Below, piece by piece: positions 16,830 to 25,752 of a DNA stretch of 64,000 nucleotides. Each line of letters starts with the position of its first letter. The stretch's first letter is position 1. The notes beneath the pieces are model-generated. The model was given only the letters and a program-made list of their open reading frames with translations. It did not search any database and was not told where the DNA came from. This stretch comes from Candidatus Faecivicinus avistercoris (GTDB lineage: Bacteria; Bacillota; Clostridia; Christensenellales; Aristaeellaceae), in assembly GCA_018716805.1 (NCBI GenBank), contig DVJL01000032.1, positions 1 through 64,000 of the forward strand. Reading direction: 5' to 3'. The translations under genes were made by a program, and so were the position numbers.

Positions 16830-18351
16830 TTTCCGGGACGGCCGAAGGCTCCGGAGAGACGAGGCCGGGATTGGGGAGAAGGACGCTCCGAAGATAGATG
16901 CTGCCGGAAAGCGTCTGGGCGGAAATTCCCTCGATGTAGAAGCGAACGCCCGCGATGCCCTCCAGCTCGCACAGCGTGTTTACGATGGCGTAGACGACGC
17001 CACGCTCCGCCGTGGCGTCCAGCGCCTGAGCCTGGCGATAAAAGTTGGCCGACAGATTGACGCTGGCGATGCCATCCGAGACGGAAACGCCCAGGATGTC
17101 GTCGTAATAGACGCCGGTGGGGAAGACGCTGGCGCTGTTGTTCTGCGCCAAAATGCCGTCAAACAGCGCATACAGCACGCTGAGCGGAGAAGCTGCGCGC
17201 ACCATTGAAACCGCGCGTTCGACGCGCTCAAATGTGCCGTCCGCATGGGGAAGATACAGCGCGACGGCGCTGGAAATACTGGAGGCAAAGTCCGACCGGC
17301 GGATCGTTCCGCCTTCAAACTCGATCTGAGATTCGCCGACGGCGCAGCCGAGGACTTCCTCGTTGCCAATTCGGATGGAGACCGCGTCAATTTCCGGCGC
17401 GAACGAACAGATCGTCAGCACGACCGAGCCGATCAGCTGCCATTCCTCGAGGCCGGAAAACGCGAGATAATTGCGCAGCGTGGAGGAAAAATCGAGCCTG
17501 AGCACGCGTTCGCCGGCCGGCGAGATCTCGATCGCCGGGTTTTCCAGCAGGAAGTCCGCGCCGTCAGGGATGGCCGTCGTTGCGCCCGGGGTCGACAGCG
17601 GGCCTTCGCACAGCGCGCGGATCAGCCCCGAGGCATAGTCGCTGCTGTCAAACGACACCGTTCGCAGTTCCGGCATCAGGCCGTTTCCGGCGGATGCCGG
17701 GAAGTACAGCGCCGCCGTGCGCTCAATGGCCCCGGTCTGGGATTCGATAAAGTACTCGCGCTCGGCGCTGATCTGCGCATAGGCAGAAGTGATGGAGGAA
17801 TACATCTCCGTCTGAATGCCGGTGGGAAGTCCGGCCACGGCGATGGAGCGGCCGTCGATCAAAACGTTCACGCCCTCGACGCCCTCGATGGACAACAGCG
17901 TATTTCCAATGGAGGCGAGCATCATCATGTGCTCCTGCTCGCTCTGGACGTCAAGCGCGTCGAGCGACAAGTTGACCGTCGCAATGCCGCAGGCGTATTC
18001 GACGCCGAGAAGCTGCGTCCCCGATGGAATGACGTCCATCCGGTCGGGAGAAGACCCCGAGCGAAGGAGCGCGTTGACCGCCTCCTCACAGATGTTCTCT
18101 CCTTCGGAGACGGCGATGCTCCGGGTTACGGTCGAGAACGACGTTCCATCTGCGGCGACGTAATAGAGCGTCACGCTGACGGGCGGCACATCCATGGTCT
18201 CGCCGAGAATCATGGACGCCGGCTCCTGCGACGGTTCAGGAAGGACGATCTCCGTCTCCGTCTCCGGCGCATAGGGCGCGCGGACGCACCCTGTCAGCGA
18301 AAGGCAGACCGCCGCGGCGAGCGCCGCGGCGAGCGCGCGCTTAAAGGCCAT
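16813..18351 (-). CDS. Lipoprotein with three GerMN-type domains
   Basis: A 512-residue lipoprotein with signal and lipobox LSLTGC near residue 22. Three copies of the GerMN (sporulation and spore germination) fold can be read: about residues 50-180 (VTLYYVAADG... GIATVNLSLDAL), about 200-330 (AALYFPASAG... LRLDFSSTL), and about 350-490 (VALYLPHADG... GIASVNLSANF). GerMN domains occur in the spore germination protein GerM and in lipoproteins beside envelope two-component systems. It lies downstream of a PhoP/PhoR-type pair, so a role as sensor partner or effector at the cell envelope is likely. Chosen ATG has GGGAG 9 bases upstream. Confidence 0.87.
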   Translation of the reverse strand: MAFKRALAAALAAAVCLSLTGCVRAPYAPETETEIVLPEPSQEPASMILGETMDVPPVSVTLYYVAADGTSFSTVTRSIAVSEGENICEEAVNALLRSGSSPDRMDVIPSGTQLLGVEYACGIATVNLSLDALDVQSEQEHMMMLASIGNTLLSIEGVEGVNVLIDGRSIAVAGLPTGIQTEMYSSITSAYAQISAEREYFIESQTGAIERTAALYFPASAGNGLMPELRTVSFDSSDYASGLIRALCEGPLSTPGATTAIPDGADFLLENPAIEISPAGERVLRLDFSSTLRNYLAFSGLEEWQLIGSVVLTICSFAPEIDAVSIRIGNEEVLGCAVGESQIEFEGGTIRRSDFASSISSAVALYLPHADGTFERVERAVSMVRAASPLSVLYALFDGILAQNNSASVFPTGVYYDDILGVSVSDGIASVNLSANFYRQAQALDATAERGVVYAIVNTLCELEGIAGVRFYIEGISAQTLSGSIYLRSVLLPNPGLVSPEPSAVPEITATP

Positions 18352-18452
18352 CGCACTGCTCCCTTCTAATTCAAATGAATAACTCCGACGCCTGTCCGAA
18401 AGGGAAAACACAGTTTAAGAAGATCTTTCAAACAGGGCCGGATGCACGGCGC

Positions 18453-19919
18453 TCACTTCGCAGCGAGTGGAAGCTCAATGGTGAACGTGGTGCCCTTGCC
18501 CTCCTCGCTGGAAGCGGTGATCGTCCCGCCGTGGAGCAGCACGATCTGCTTGACGATGGAAAGCCCCAGCCCCGTGCCGCCCGTCGCGCGCGAGCGCGCC
18601 TTGTCCACGCGGTAGAATCGGTCGAAGATGTGCGGCAGGTCGTCCGCCGGGATGCCGATGCCGGTGTCCGCCACGCGAACAATCGCCTTCTTGCCCGCGC
18701 GGGAAATGCTGGCGTGCACTTCGCCTCCGCGCGGCGTGTACTTGATGGCGTTGTCGATGACGTTATAGATCACCTGCTGCAGCTTGACGGCGTCCCCGTT
18801 CACTTCCACAGCCTCGCGGCCGGAGCAGTCCAGTTCGATGCCGTTTTCGCGCGCAAGCGGCGCCAGACGCTTGATCTGTTCGAGCAGAAGGTCGTTCAAA
18901 TCGAGGTCGGCGGTGTTCAGCCGCATGCCGCCGCTGTCGATGTTCACCAGCGTCAGCAGGTCGGAGACGATCCGGCTCAGCCGGTCGATTTCCTTGTTGA
19001 CGTCGTTCAGGAACTCCTTGGTCATGCCGGGATCGAGCGGATCCTGATAGAGGATCGTCTCGATGAGGATCTTCATCGTGCTCAGAGGCGTCTTGAGCTC
19101 GTGCGAGGCGTTGGAGACGAATTGATTTCTCGTCTTGTCCAGCAGCGCCAGCCGCTCGGACATGCTGTTGAACGCCGCGGCCAGTTCGGCGAACTCGTTG
19201 CGCCCGCGAACGTTGACGCGCGCGCTGAAATCGCCGGCGGACATCTTCGCGATGCCCTCGCGCAACTCGCCCACGGGCCGCGTGATCGTGCGGATGAGGA
19301 ACACGCTCATCAGGATGACCAGCGCGGCCACGACAACGAGCCACGTGAGGATGCGAAGCTGTATGTCGTGCAGGCTTTCGTAGATCTCCTGCACCTGCGA
19401 GATGTAGATCACCGCGCCCAGGCTGGTTTCGGGATCCGCGAGGATGGGGGAGGCGAACACCCCGGTCATCAGGCTCGCATAGGAGAGCGCGCTCAACCAC
19501 GGCGAATCGTCGCCATTGTAAAAGCCGTAGCTCGACTCCGCGCCCGCGAGCACGTCGGCCGCCTCAGCGCTCTGAAGCCGCGTGCCGTTGAGGATCGACA
19601 GCGTGTCCACCTGGACGACGCCGTAGCGATCGAGCACCAGCACGCGGCTCAACCCATCGGCACAGATTTCGAGCGCGGAGAGATACATCGCGTCCACGTC
19701 CATCGCGGCCATCGGCTCGCGCATCTGCTCGGCGAGCGAATCGGCCACGCGCTGGTCGTCCCGCACGCGCTGCGTAAACAGATATTCGCCCACCAGCTGG
19801 AGCAGCGATACGCCGACCACCGAGAAGGCGACGCCGATGATCAGCAGGTAAGCGACGAGTATCTTCCAGCGTATGGAATACAGGCCGGACTTAATCCTTG
19901 TCAGTGAAATAGTAGCCAA
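18453..19919 (-). CDS. Sensor histidine kinase (PhoR/WalK type)
   Basis: A 488-residue kinase. A first membrane segment (about 20-42), an extracellular sensor domain of about 130 residues, a second membrane segment (about 190-212), then HAMP (RTITRPVGELREGI), the His-phosphotransfer helix (SNASHELKTPLSTMK), and ATPase motifs NVIDNAIKYTP, DTGIGIP and GTGLGLSIVK. No PAS domain is obvious between HAMP and the kinase core, unlike WalK. The likely start is TTG overlapping the regulator gene by 29 bases; no ATG lies near, so the exact start is uncertain. The GerMN lipoprotein gene follows. Confidence 0.88.
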   Translation of the reverse strand: MATISLTRIKSGLYSIRWKILVAYLLIIGVAFSVVGVSLLQLVGEYLFTQRVRDDQRVADSLAEQMREPMAAMDVDAMYLSALEICADGLSRVLVLDRYGVVQVDTLSILNGTRLQSAEAADVLAGAESSYGFYNGDDSPWLSALSYASLMTGVFASPILADPETSLGAVIYISQVQEIYESLHDIQLRILTWLVVVAALVILMSVFLIRTITRPVGELREGIAKMSAGDFSARVNVRGRNEFAELAAAFNSMSERLALLDKTRNQFVSNASHELKTPLSTMKILIETILYQDPLDPGMTKEFLNDVNKEIDRLSRIVSDLLTLVNIDSGGMRLNTADLDLNDLLLEQIKRLAPLARENGIELDCSGREAVEVNGDAVKLQQVIYNVIDNAIKYTPRGGEVHASISRAGKKAIVRVADTGIGIPADDLPHIFDRFYRVDKARSRATGGTGLGLSIVKQIVLLHGGTITASSEEGKGTTFTIELPLAAK

Positions 19920-20580
19920 CTCCCCACTTCGTGAAGATGTACTCGGGCTGGCTGGGCACCCTTTCGATCTTTTCGCGCAGGCGGCGGATGTGCACGTCTA
20001 CCGTGCGAAGATCGCCCAGATAGTCGTATTTCCAGATCGTTTCAAGCAGACTTTCCCGGGAAAAGACCTTGCCGCGGTTGGTGACGAACAGCTGCAGCAG
20101 GTCGAACTCCTTCGCCGTCAGGTTGACTTCGCGGTCGCCGACGGTGACGGAGCGGTTGTTCATGTTGAGCTTCAAATCGCGCACGGTCACAATCCGCGGC
20201 GCGTTTTCGCGCTGCATCATCGTGCGGCGGAAGATCGTCTTGATGCGCGCCTTGACCTCGAGAATGTTGAATGGCTTGGTCATGTAGTCATCCGCGCCAT
20301 ATTCAAGCCCGAGGATTTTGTCCATATCGTCGCCCTTGGCGGTCAGCATGATGATCGGCACGTTGCTCTTTTCGCGAATGCGCTGGCAGACCTCGATGCC
20401 GTCGATTTTCGGCAACATGACGTCGAGCAGCACCAGATCGAACTGCCCGGCAAAAAATTTGTTGACGGCCTCCTCGCCGTCCACGGCGGAGTCCGTCTCA
20501 TAACCGTCCTGTTCCAGCGAATATTTCAAACCCTTTACGATCAATGGCTCGTCGTCGACGATGAGTATCTTCCTTGCCAC
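19891..20580 (-). CDS. OmpR/PhoB-family response regulator
   Basis: A 229-residue regulator with receiver motifs VDDEP, LVLLDVMLPKIDG, LTAKG and KPFNILEVKAR, and a winged-helix domain ending WGVGYYFTD. It starts at GTG with AAGGAGG seven bases upstream. It resembles the PhoP/WalR group common in Clostridia. It leads an operon with the kinase and GerMN lipoprotein genes, and has its own clear promoter. Confidence 0.9.
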   Translation of the reverse strand: MARKILIVDDEPLIVKGLKYSLEQDGYETDSAVDGEEAVNKFFAGQFDLVLLDVMLPKIDGIEVCQRIREKSNVPIIMLTAKGDDMDKILGLEYGADDYMTKPFNILEVKARIKTIFRRTMMQRENAPRIVTVRDLKLNMNNRSVTVGDREVNLTAKEFDLLQLFVTNRGKVFSRESLLETIWKYDYLGDLRTVDVHIRRLREKIERVPSQPEYIFTKWGVGYYFTDKD

Positions 20581-20658
20581 GTGGGAACCTCCTTGACCTT
20601 GCAGATCGGCTCGAATTCAACAGAGCCGAAATTTTGAGTTCATGATTTTGTCAACATT

Positions 20659-20687
20659 ATTATACACGATTGAACGTCCCATTTCAA
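20659..20687 (-). promoter_or_regulatory. SigA-type promoter of the regulator-kinase-GerMN operon
   Basis: On the minus strand TTGAAA and TATAAT are separated by exactly 17 bases, about 80 bases upstream of the GTG start. Confidence 0.7.
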
Positions 20688-20724
20688 GGGCGCGTTTGTA
20701 AATGTTAGAATTTTCTGCCCGGGC

Positions 20725-20753
20725 TGTACAAAGCCCTCGGAAAGTGGTATAAT
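20725..20753 (+). promoter_or_regulatory. Extended -10 promoter of the DacF-like gene
   Basis: TGTACA and TATAAT are 17 bases apart, and the -10 box is preceded by TGG (extended -10). It points toward the carboxypeptidase gene 50 bases downstream. Confidence 0.65.
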
Positions 20754-20804
20754 AGTATACGCATCATTTTGAAAAGCCGTCTATCGGAAATTATGGAGGA
20801 AAAA

Positions 20805-22340
20805 ATGCACACCCGTGGAATCCGCTGTCTGGCGTCGCTCATTGTGATGGCGCTTCTGCTGCTGTTCGCGTCGCCGGCCCTGGCGGCGCCTTCGGATTAC
20901 GATTCATCCGCTCCGGCCTCGCTGACGGAAGATCAGCTCTACGGCAGTTCTGCCATCGTCGTCGATGCTGATACCGGCGAGGTGCTCTTCAGCAAAAATG
21001 CGCGCACGCGGATGTATCCCGCAAGCACGACGAAGATTATGACGCTTCTGCTCGCGCTGGAGACGGGGTGGGATCTGGACACGATGGTGACCATTCCGCC
21101 CGAAGCGGAGAACATCCCGTCGGACAGTTCAACCGTTCCGGTCTATTCAGGCGAGACGATGACGTTTCGCGACCTGCTCTACGGCATGATGCTGCGCTCC
21201 GGCAACGATGCGGCAAACGCGGTAGCCGTGCTGGTGGGCGGCTCAGTCGCCAGTTTTGTCGAACGCATGAACGCCCGTGCGCTGGAGCTTGGATGCGAAG
21301 GCACACATTTTGCCAACGCCCACGGCTATCACGACGAAAACCACTATACAACCGCGCAGGATCTGGCGATCATCGCCCAAGCGGGCATGCAGAACGAGAC
21401 CTTCCGCGAAATCGTATCGACCTACTCCTATACGTTGAACATTTCCACGCGCGGAGAGGTTCCGATCACCAACGGCAATCTGATGCTCAACCCGACGGGC
21501 AACTACTACAATGAGGACAGCATCGGCGTCAAGACCGGCTATCACAGCCGGGCGGGCTATTGCCACGTCGGTGCGGCTTCACGTGACGGCGTGACGCTGA
21601 TTACCGTGACTCTCAACTGCGAGCAGCGCGAATACGGCTGGGCTGATACCGAGCGCCTGTCCGAGTATGGCTTCACCTGTTATACTGGCTATTCGCTCGA
21701 ACAGTTGTTTGAATTGGCCGGATCGCGCATTGCGACGGTGCGCGTTTCCAATGCGCACGAGGACGACGCGCAAAACGGCCTGCTGGAGCTGCGGATTACG
21801 GACGTCAGCGATTCGTCCTATGCCCGCTTTGTCCGCACCGGCGATGAGGATGCGCTGTCTGCCGCGCTGGACGATTTTGTCTCGCGCTCTGCGGTCAGCG
21901 ATCTCAGCAACCTCACAGCGCCCATTTCTATGGGGGAAATCGTCGGCAATTTCACCTATACCACGCAGGACGGCTCGCAGATCACCGCTACGCTCATCGC
22001 GGGGCGCGATATTGCGGAACAGCCAGAGCCGACGACGATCTACGACCTGTTCCCGTTCCTGCATGTGTTTGACAACGTGCTGGTGCGCATTCTGCTGGTC
22101 GTGCTCGCGCTGCTGATCGTCGTGCTGATTCTCCGCGCGCGCTCGGAACGCCGCCGCAGGGAGCGCCGCCGCCGCGAACTCTACGAACGCCGCCGCAGGG
22201 AGTACATGCAGAGGCAGCGGTCGAATCCGCCCAGGCGGAATTCCAATTCCCGGGGAACCTATCGTTCCACCTCAAATGGGCGCCGGAATGCGCGCGGAAA
22301 TACGCGCACGCGCGGGCGCGACGATTACGACGATTTTTAA
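20805..22340 (+). CDS. D-alanyl-D-alanine carboxypeptidase (DacF/PBP5 type) with C-terminal anchor and Arg-rich tail
   Basis: A 511-residue low-molecular-weight PBP. Signal peptide (LLFASPALAA), then the peptidase S11 domain with SxxK in YPASTTKIMTLLLALE, SxN in LRSGNDAANAV and KTG in GVKTGYHSRAGY. It trims the terminal D-Ala of peptidoglycan stems outside the membrane; DacF homologues act in sporulation. Near residue 430 a membrane segment (ILLVVLALLIVVLILRA) is followed by a strongly basic tail ending RGRDDYDDF, so unlike PBP5 it is anchored by a true transmembrane helix. GGAGG lies five bases before the chosen ATG. Confidence 0.92.
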   Translation: MHTRGIRCLASLIVMALLLLFASPALAAPSDYDSSAPASLTEDQLYGSSAIVVDADTGEVLFSKNARTRMYPASTTKIMTLLLALETGWDLDTMVTIPPEAENIPSDSSTVPVYSGETMTFRDLLYGMMLRSGNDAANAVAVLVGGSVASFVERMNARALELGCEGTHFANAHGYHDENHYTTAQDLAIIAQAGMQNETFREIVSTYSYTLNISTRGEVPITNGNLMLNPTGNYYNEDSIGVKTGYHSRAGYCHVGAASRDGVTLITVTLNCEQREYGWADTERLSEYGFTCYTGYSLEQLFELAGSRIATVRVSNAHEDDAQNGLLELRITDVSDSSYARFVRTGDEDALSAALDDFVSRSAVSDLSNLTAPISMGEIVGNFTYTTQDGSQITATLIAGRDIAEQPEPTTIYDLFPFLHVFDNVLVRILLVVLALLIVVLILRARSERRRRERRRRELYERRRREYMQRQRSNPPRRNSNSRGTYRSTSNGRRNARGNTRTRGRDDYDDF

Positions 22341-22354
22341 TCGACCTGCTGTAT

Positions 22355-22398
22355 AAAGCCCTCTGTTCGTTCCATACTGGAACCAACGGAGGGCTTTT
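22355..22398 (+). terminator. Hairpin terminator that also holds the next gene's Shine-Dalgarno
   Basis: An inverted repeat of about 19 bases (AAAGCCCTCTGTTCGTTCC and its near complement) with a 5-base loop ends in GGGCTTTT. The 3' arm contains GGAGGG, 8 bases before the ATG of the M23 gene, so the ribosome site is buried when the hairpin forms. Confidence 0.75.
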
Positions 22399-22401
22399 GC
22401 T

Positions 22402-23742
22402 ATGAACAAAAAGGAAAACCGGCATTTGGAACAGGCGGGACAGTGCATTCGGCGCTATGCGTGGCGGATTCGCGCGAAAGGCGTCCGAGTAAAACGGCTG
22501 CTTGGCGCGGGCTTGAGGGCATTTCGCGCCACAAGCCGCCGCGCGATAGAAGGAATCCGTGTGTGCATCGAGCGCATTCGGACGCAGGCGCGACAGAGCG
22601 CGCAAACAAAGCAGACGCGCAGGGCGAAAGTTCGGCCATTTCCGAGCGCGAAGGACGCTGCGCCGTGTCAGAAGCGCAGCTTTACCGAACGGATCGCGGC
22701 GGCAAAAGGCGCTGCGCATCGCCACCTGCGGCACGCGGCGAGCGCAGTTGCCACGGCGTCAAAGCGCGTAAGGCAGCACGCCTTCGCCCCCGCGCTTCGA
22801 CAAGCGGTCGGCGCGCCGCTGAGGCGGGGCGAAACAGGGAAGCTGCGTGCCAAGGCGCAAGATCCGCTCCAGAGCAAGGGGGATGCATCGCGCGCAAAGG
22901 TGCAGGATTCACTCCGGGGCGAAGGGCATGAATCGCACCCAGAGGCGCGGGATTCGCGGCGGGAAGCGTTCAAAAGCGCTCGCGTTTTGAAGCGTGAAAG
23001 GCGTGTCACCGAGCGCGAACGGCCGGCCTTGCATGCCATGAGAAGCGCGCTGTTTGCGGCATCGCTGCGGCAGACGATCGGAAGCCACCCGCGCCACGCC
23101 TCGGAAGCGATGCGTGCGCTGGGACAGGCGCTTCGCCGCGGATTCGTTTGGCTGAAAACCCGGCGCGAAGCCATTGGATACTACTCCGTGCTGGCCGTCG
23201 TCCTTGCGGCGCTGGGTACGGCGGCCTATGGATACCGCAATGGCTCCATCCGCGAGACGGGGGCGCCGTCTGCGACGGTCGACCCCGCGCGCGCCGCCCA
23301 GGCACAGCCCGAGCCAACCGCATCGCCCGAACCCACGGAAGAACCGTTCCTCGCACCCATCGGCGGCGAAATCATCGCCGGCTATGCGGCGGATGAACTG
23401 GTGTGGTCGGATGCGCTCGGCATGTGGCAGACGCATCCGGCCATCGATCTCGCCGCATCGGCCGGGGAAGCCGTGGTCGCGGCTGCGGATGGAACCGTCG
23501 TGGAAACCTATTCAGACCCCATCTATGGAAACGTCATCGCGATCGACCACGGCGGCGGGCGCGTGATCCGCTACGCCTCGCTGAATACGCTTCAACTGGT
23601 CAAAGCGGGGCAGGAAGTCGCGCGTGGCGAGGTCATCAGCGCCGCCGGTATGTGCGACGGCGAAGCCGAACTCGGCGCGCACGTCCATCTGGAATACTAT
23701 GTCAACGGCGCGCCGGAAGACCTGAGCGCAATTCTCGGCTGA
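22402..23742 (+). CDS. SpoIIQ-like M23 metallopeptidase-domain membrane protein with long basic N-terminus
   Basis: A 446-residue protein. Residues 1-250 are an extremely Arg/Lys/Ala-rich cytosolic region containing three imperfect 15-residue repeats. One membrane segment follows (SVLAVVLAALGTAAYGY), then an M23/LytM domain (about 320-446). Metal ligands look intact: HPAIDLA (H and D) and AHVHLEYYV. In Bacilli, SpoIIQ has lost activity but in Clostridia it often keeps the ligands and works with SpoIIIAH across the forespore membranes; SpoIID is encoded 2 kb downstream. The giant basic tail is not usual for SpoIIQ and might bind DNA, RNA or anionic lipid (inference). Confidence 0.82.
   Translation: MNKKENRHLEQAGQCIRRYAWRIRAKGVRVKRLLGAGLRAFRATSRRAIEGIRVCIERIRTQARQSAQTKQTRRAKVRPFPSAKDAAPCQKRSFTERIAAAKGAAHRHLRHAASAVATASKRVRQHAFAPALRQAVGAPLRRGETGKLRAKAQDPLQSKGDASRAKVQDSLRGEGHESHPEARDSRREAFKSARVLKRERRVTERERPALHAMRSALFAASLRQTIGSHPRHASEAMRALGQALRRGFVWLKTRREAIGYYSVLAVVLAALGTAAYGYRNGSIRETGAPSATVDPARAAQAQPEPTASPEPTEEPFLAPIGGEIIAGYAADELVWSDALGMWQTHPAIDLAASAGEAVVAAADGTVVETYSDPIYGNVIAIDHGGGRVIRYASLNTLQLVKAGQEVARGEVISAAGMCDGEAELGAHVHLEYYVNGAPEDLSAILG
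22846..22977 (+). repeat. Three imperfect 45-bp repeats in the M23 gene
   Basis: Tandem units beginning at 22846, 22891 and 22936 encode RAKAQDPLQSKGDAS, RAKVQDSLRGEGHES and HPEARDSRREAFKS-like peptides in the basic N-terminal region. The third copy is the most diverged. Confidence 0.65.
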
Positions 23743-23775
23743 CCTGCGGTCGGCTGTCCGCAATTCCGGATGCGC

Positions 23776-23805
23776 TTGCCAACGGGGAAATGCGTGTGCT
23801 ATAAT
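23776..23805 (+). promoter_or_regulatory. Promoter ahead of the 99-residue protein and radA
   Basis: TTGCCA and TATAAT are 18 bases apart. A GC-rich hairpin (GGGCGGC/GCCGCCC, 23810-23827) lies at the start of the transcript, before the Shine-Dalgarno. Confidence 0.65.
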
Positions 23806-23874
23806 GGATGGGCGGCTTTGGCCGCCCATCCGCCTGTCTGGCGGCAGAGAGCAGAGGCATACGGAGGCGTTCGC

Positions 23875-24174
23875 ATGGCGAGACTATGGGCAAAAATCAT
23901 TGTAAAGCACCGCATTTCCCGACAGGGCACCGCGCCCTGCTCGTTCGACGACGTTCAGCCGGCGTTGACAGAACTTTGCCGGGAATTTGACATTCCCAAC
24001 CCGATCTGGCTGGGAAAACACGACCGGGAGTTTCAGGAATTCCGGCACACGGCCTTTTTGCCGGAGCACTTTATGGAGGACGTCGCGTTCGACAAGCTCG
24101 AAATTGAATTTCTGGACGACGAAAACAAGAAGCGCCGCAGCCAGGATCCGCGCAATCAGTTCGAGGGATTCTGA
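23875..24174 (+). CDS. Conserved-looking 99-residue protein of unknown function
   Basis: A small soluble protein, N-terminal half basic (MARLWAKIIVKHRISRQ), C-terminal half acidic (DKLEIEFLDDENKK). No motif I recognise. The ATG has ACGGAGG upstream with good spacing, and the gene has its own promoter. It lies 24 bases before radA, so the two are probably co-transcribed, but nothing in the sequence ties it to DNA repair. Confidence 0.75.
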   Translation: MARLWAKIIVKHRISRQGTAPCSFDDVQPALTELCREFDIPNPIWLGKHDREFQEFRHTAFLPEHFMEDVAFDKLEIEFLDDENKKRRSQDPRNQFEGF

Positions 24175-24198
24175 CCGGCAGAAAGGCACGGAGGAAGC

Positions 24199-25581
24199 AT
24201 GGCGAAGAACAAGACCATCTATGTCTGCAACGAATGCGGCTATCAGACGCCGCGATGGCTGGGCAGGTGTCCGGAGTGCGGAAGCTGGAACACGCTCGAG
24301 GAACAGGTGAGCGTGCCGAAAGCAGAGCTTACTGAGAAAAAACTGCGGCGCGCGCCGGGAAACGACGCCGAAGCGCTGCGGGTGGATGAAATCCCCGACG
24401 AGGCGCCGGCCCGGCGCAGCTGCGGCATTGGCGAACTCGACCGCGTGCTCGGCGGCGGCGTCGTGGACGGCTCGATGGTGCTGGTCGGCGGGGACCCGGG
24501 CATCGGAAAATCCACGCTGCTGACGCAGGTCTGCGCGAACATGGCCCGCGATGGCGCGCGCGTGCTCTACGTCTCCGGCGAGGAGTCCGCGCGGCAGATC
24601 AAAATGCGCGCCAACCGCCTGGGCGCGGGCGGCTCGGGCTTCTTCGTGCTGTCCGAAAACGACATGACGACCGTGGAAAAGCGAATGGAGCAGCTTTCGC
24701 CGAGCGTGATGGTGGTCGACTCCATTCAGACGATGTACCTTCCGGAACTGGCCTCCGCGCCGGGAAGCGTCTCGCAGGTGCGCGAATGCGCGTCGCTGCT
24801 GATGCGGCTGGCCAAGTCCGGTGGGTGCAGCGTCTTTCTGGTCGGCCACGTGACCAAGGAGGGCGCGATCGCCGGGCCGCGCGTGCTCGAGCACATGGTC
24901 GACGCCGTGCTCTACTTTGAGGGCGACCGGCAGCACCAATACCGGCTGCTGCGCGCGGTCAAAAACCGCTTCGGCTCGGTCAACGAGCTGGGCATGTTTG
25001 AAATGGCGTCCGAAGGGATGGTCGAGGTCGGCAATCCGAGCGAAGCGCTGCTCTCCGGGCGCGCACACGACGCCAGCGGCTGCGTGGTCATGGCGGCGAT
25101 GGAAGGCTCGCGCCCGCTGCTGACCGACGTACAGGCGCTCGTCGCGACTACTGTGTTCGGAAATCCTCGCCGCATGGCCAGCGGCGTCGATCAGGGACGC
25201 CTTGCGCTTCTGCTGGCCGTCATGGAGAAGCGCGCCGGCTTTCGGCTGTTCGACAAGGACGTCTATCTCAACATCGCCGGCGGCATGACGCTGACCGAAC
25301 CGGCCGCCGATTTGGCGCTCTGCGCCGCGGTGGCCTCGTCGTTTCGCAATCGTCCAATCGGCTCCAACACGGCGGTGATGGGGGAAATCGGCTTGGCCGG
25401 CGAGATCCGCGCGGTCGCGCAGACGGAGCGGCGCATCTCAGAATGCGCGCGGTTGGGATTCAGCCGCGTGTTGCTGCCCAAAGCCAATCTTCGAGGGCTG
25501 CGCCGCATTGAGGGCGTCGAGGTCTGCGGCGTGGACAGCATCGCCGAGGCCATCGCGTCGCTCGGACTATTGCGGGATTGA
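24199..25581 (+). CDS. radA: DNA repair protein RadA
   Basis: A 460-residue protein of normal length. N-terminal C4 zinc finger (YVCNECGYQTPRWLGRCPEC), RecA-like core with Walker A GDPGIGKSTLL, Walker B region VMVVDSIQTM, the RadA-specific KNRFGS motif near residue 255, and a C-terminal Lon-protease-like domain (about 330-460). RadA is a hexameric branch-migration helicase acting on recombination intermediates. The Shine-Dalgarno GGAGG lies 5 bases before the ATG. Confidence 0.96.
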   Translation: MAKNKTIYVCNECGYQTPRWLGRCPECGSWNTLEEQVSVPKAELTEKKLRRAPGNDAEALRVDEIPDEAPARRSCGIGELDRVLGGGVVDGSMVLVGGDPGIGKSTLLTQVCANMARDGARVLYVSGEESARQIKMRANRLGAGGSGFFVLSENDMTTVEKRMEQLSPSVMVVDSIQTMYLPELASAPGSVSQVRECASLLMRLAKSGGCSVFLVGHVTKEGAIAGPRVLEHMVDAVLYFEGDRQHQYRLLRAVKNRFGSVNELGMFEMASEGMVEVGNPSEALLSGRAHDASGCVVMAAMEGSRPLLTDVQALVATTVFGNPRRMASGVDQGRLALLLAVMEKRAGFRLFDKDVYLNIAGGMTLTEPAADLALCAAVASSFRNRPIGSNTAVMGEIGLAGEIRAVAQTERRISECARLGFSRVLLPKANLRGLRRIEGVEVCGVDSIAEAIASLGLLRD

Positions 25582-25752
25582 CGAAAGCGCGTCTCGAAGA
25601 ACGCGCCCGATCCATTCTTGAAAGGCATACATAGAAAGCGCCCTCTGCGCACAAACTAGGACAGATTTCAGACCGCGCTTCACGGCGCGTAAGTTTGAAC
25701 GCAGGCGTTTCAGGCGCGCGGCCGAAACGCCATCATCTGAGAGGTGAGGTTT

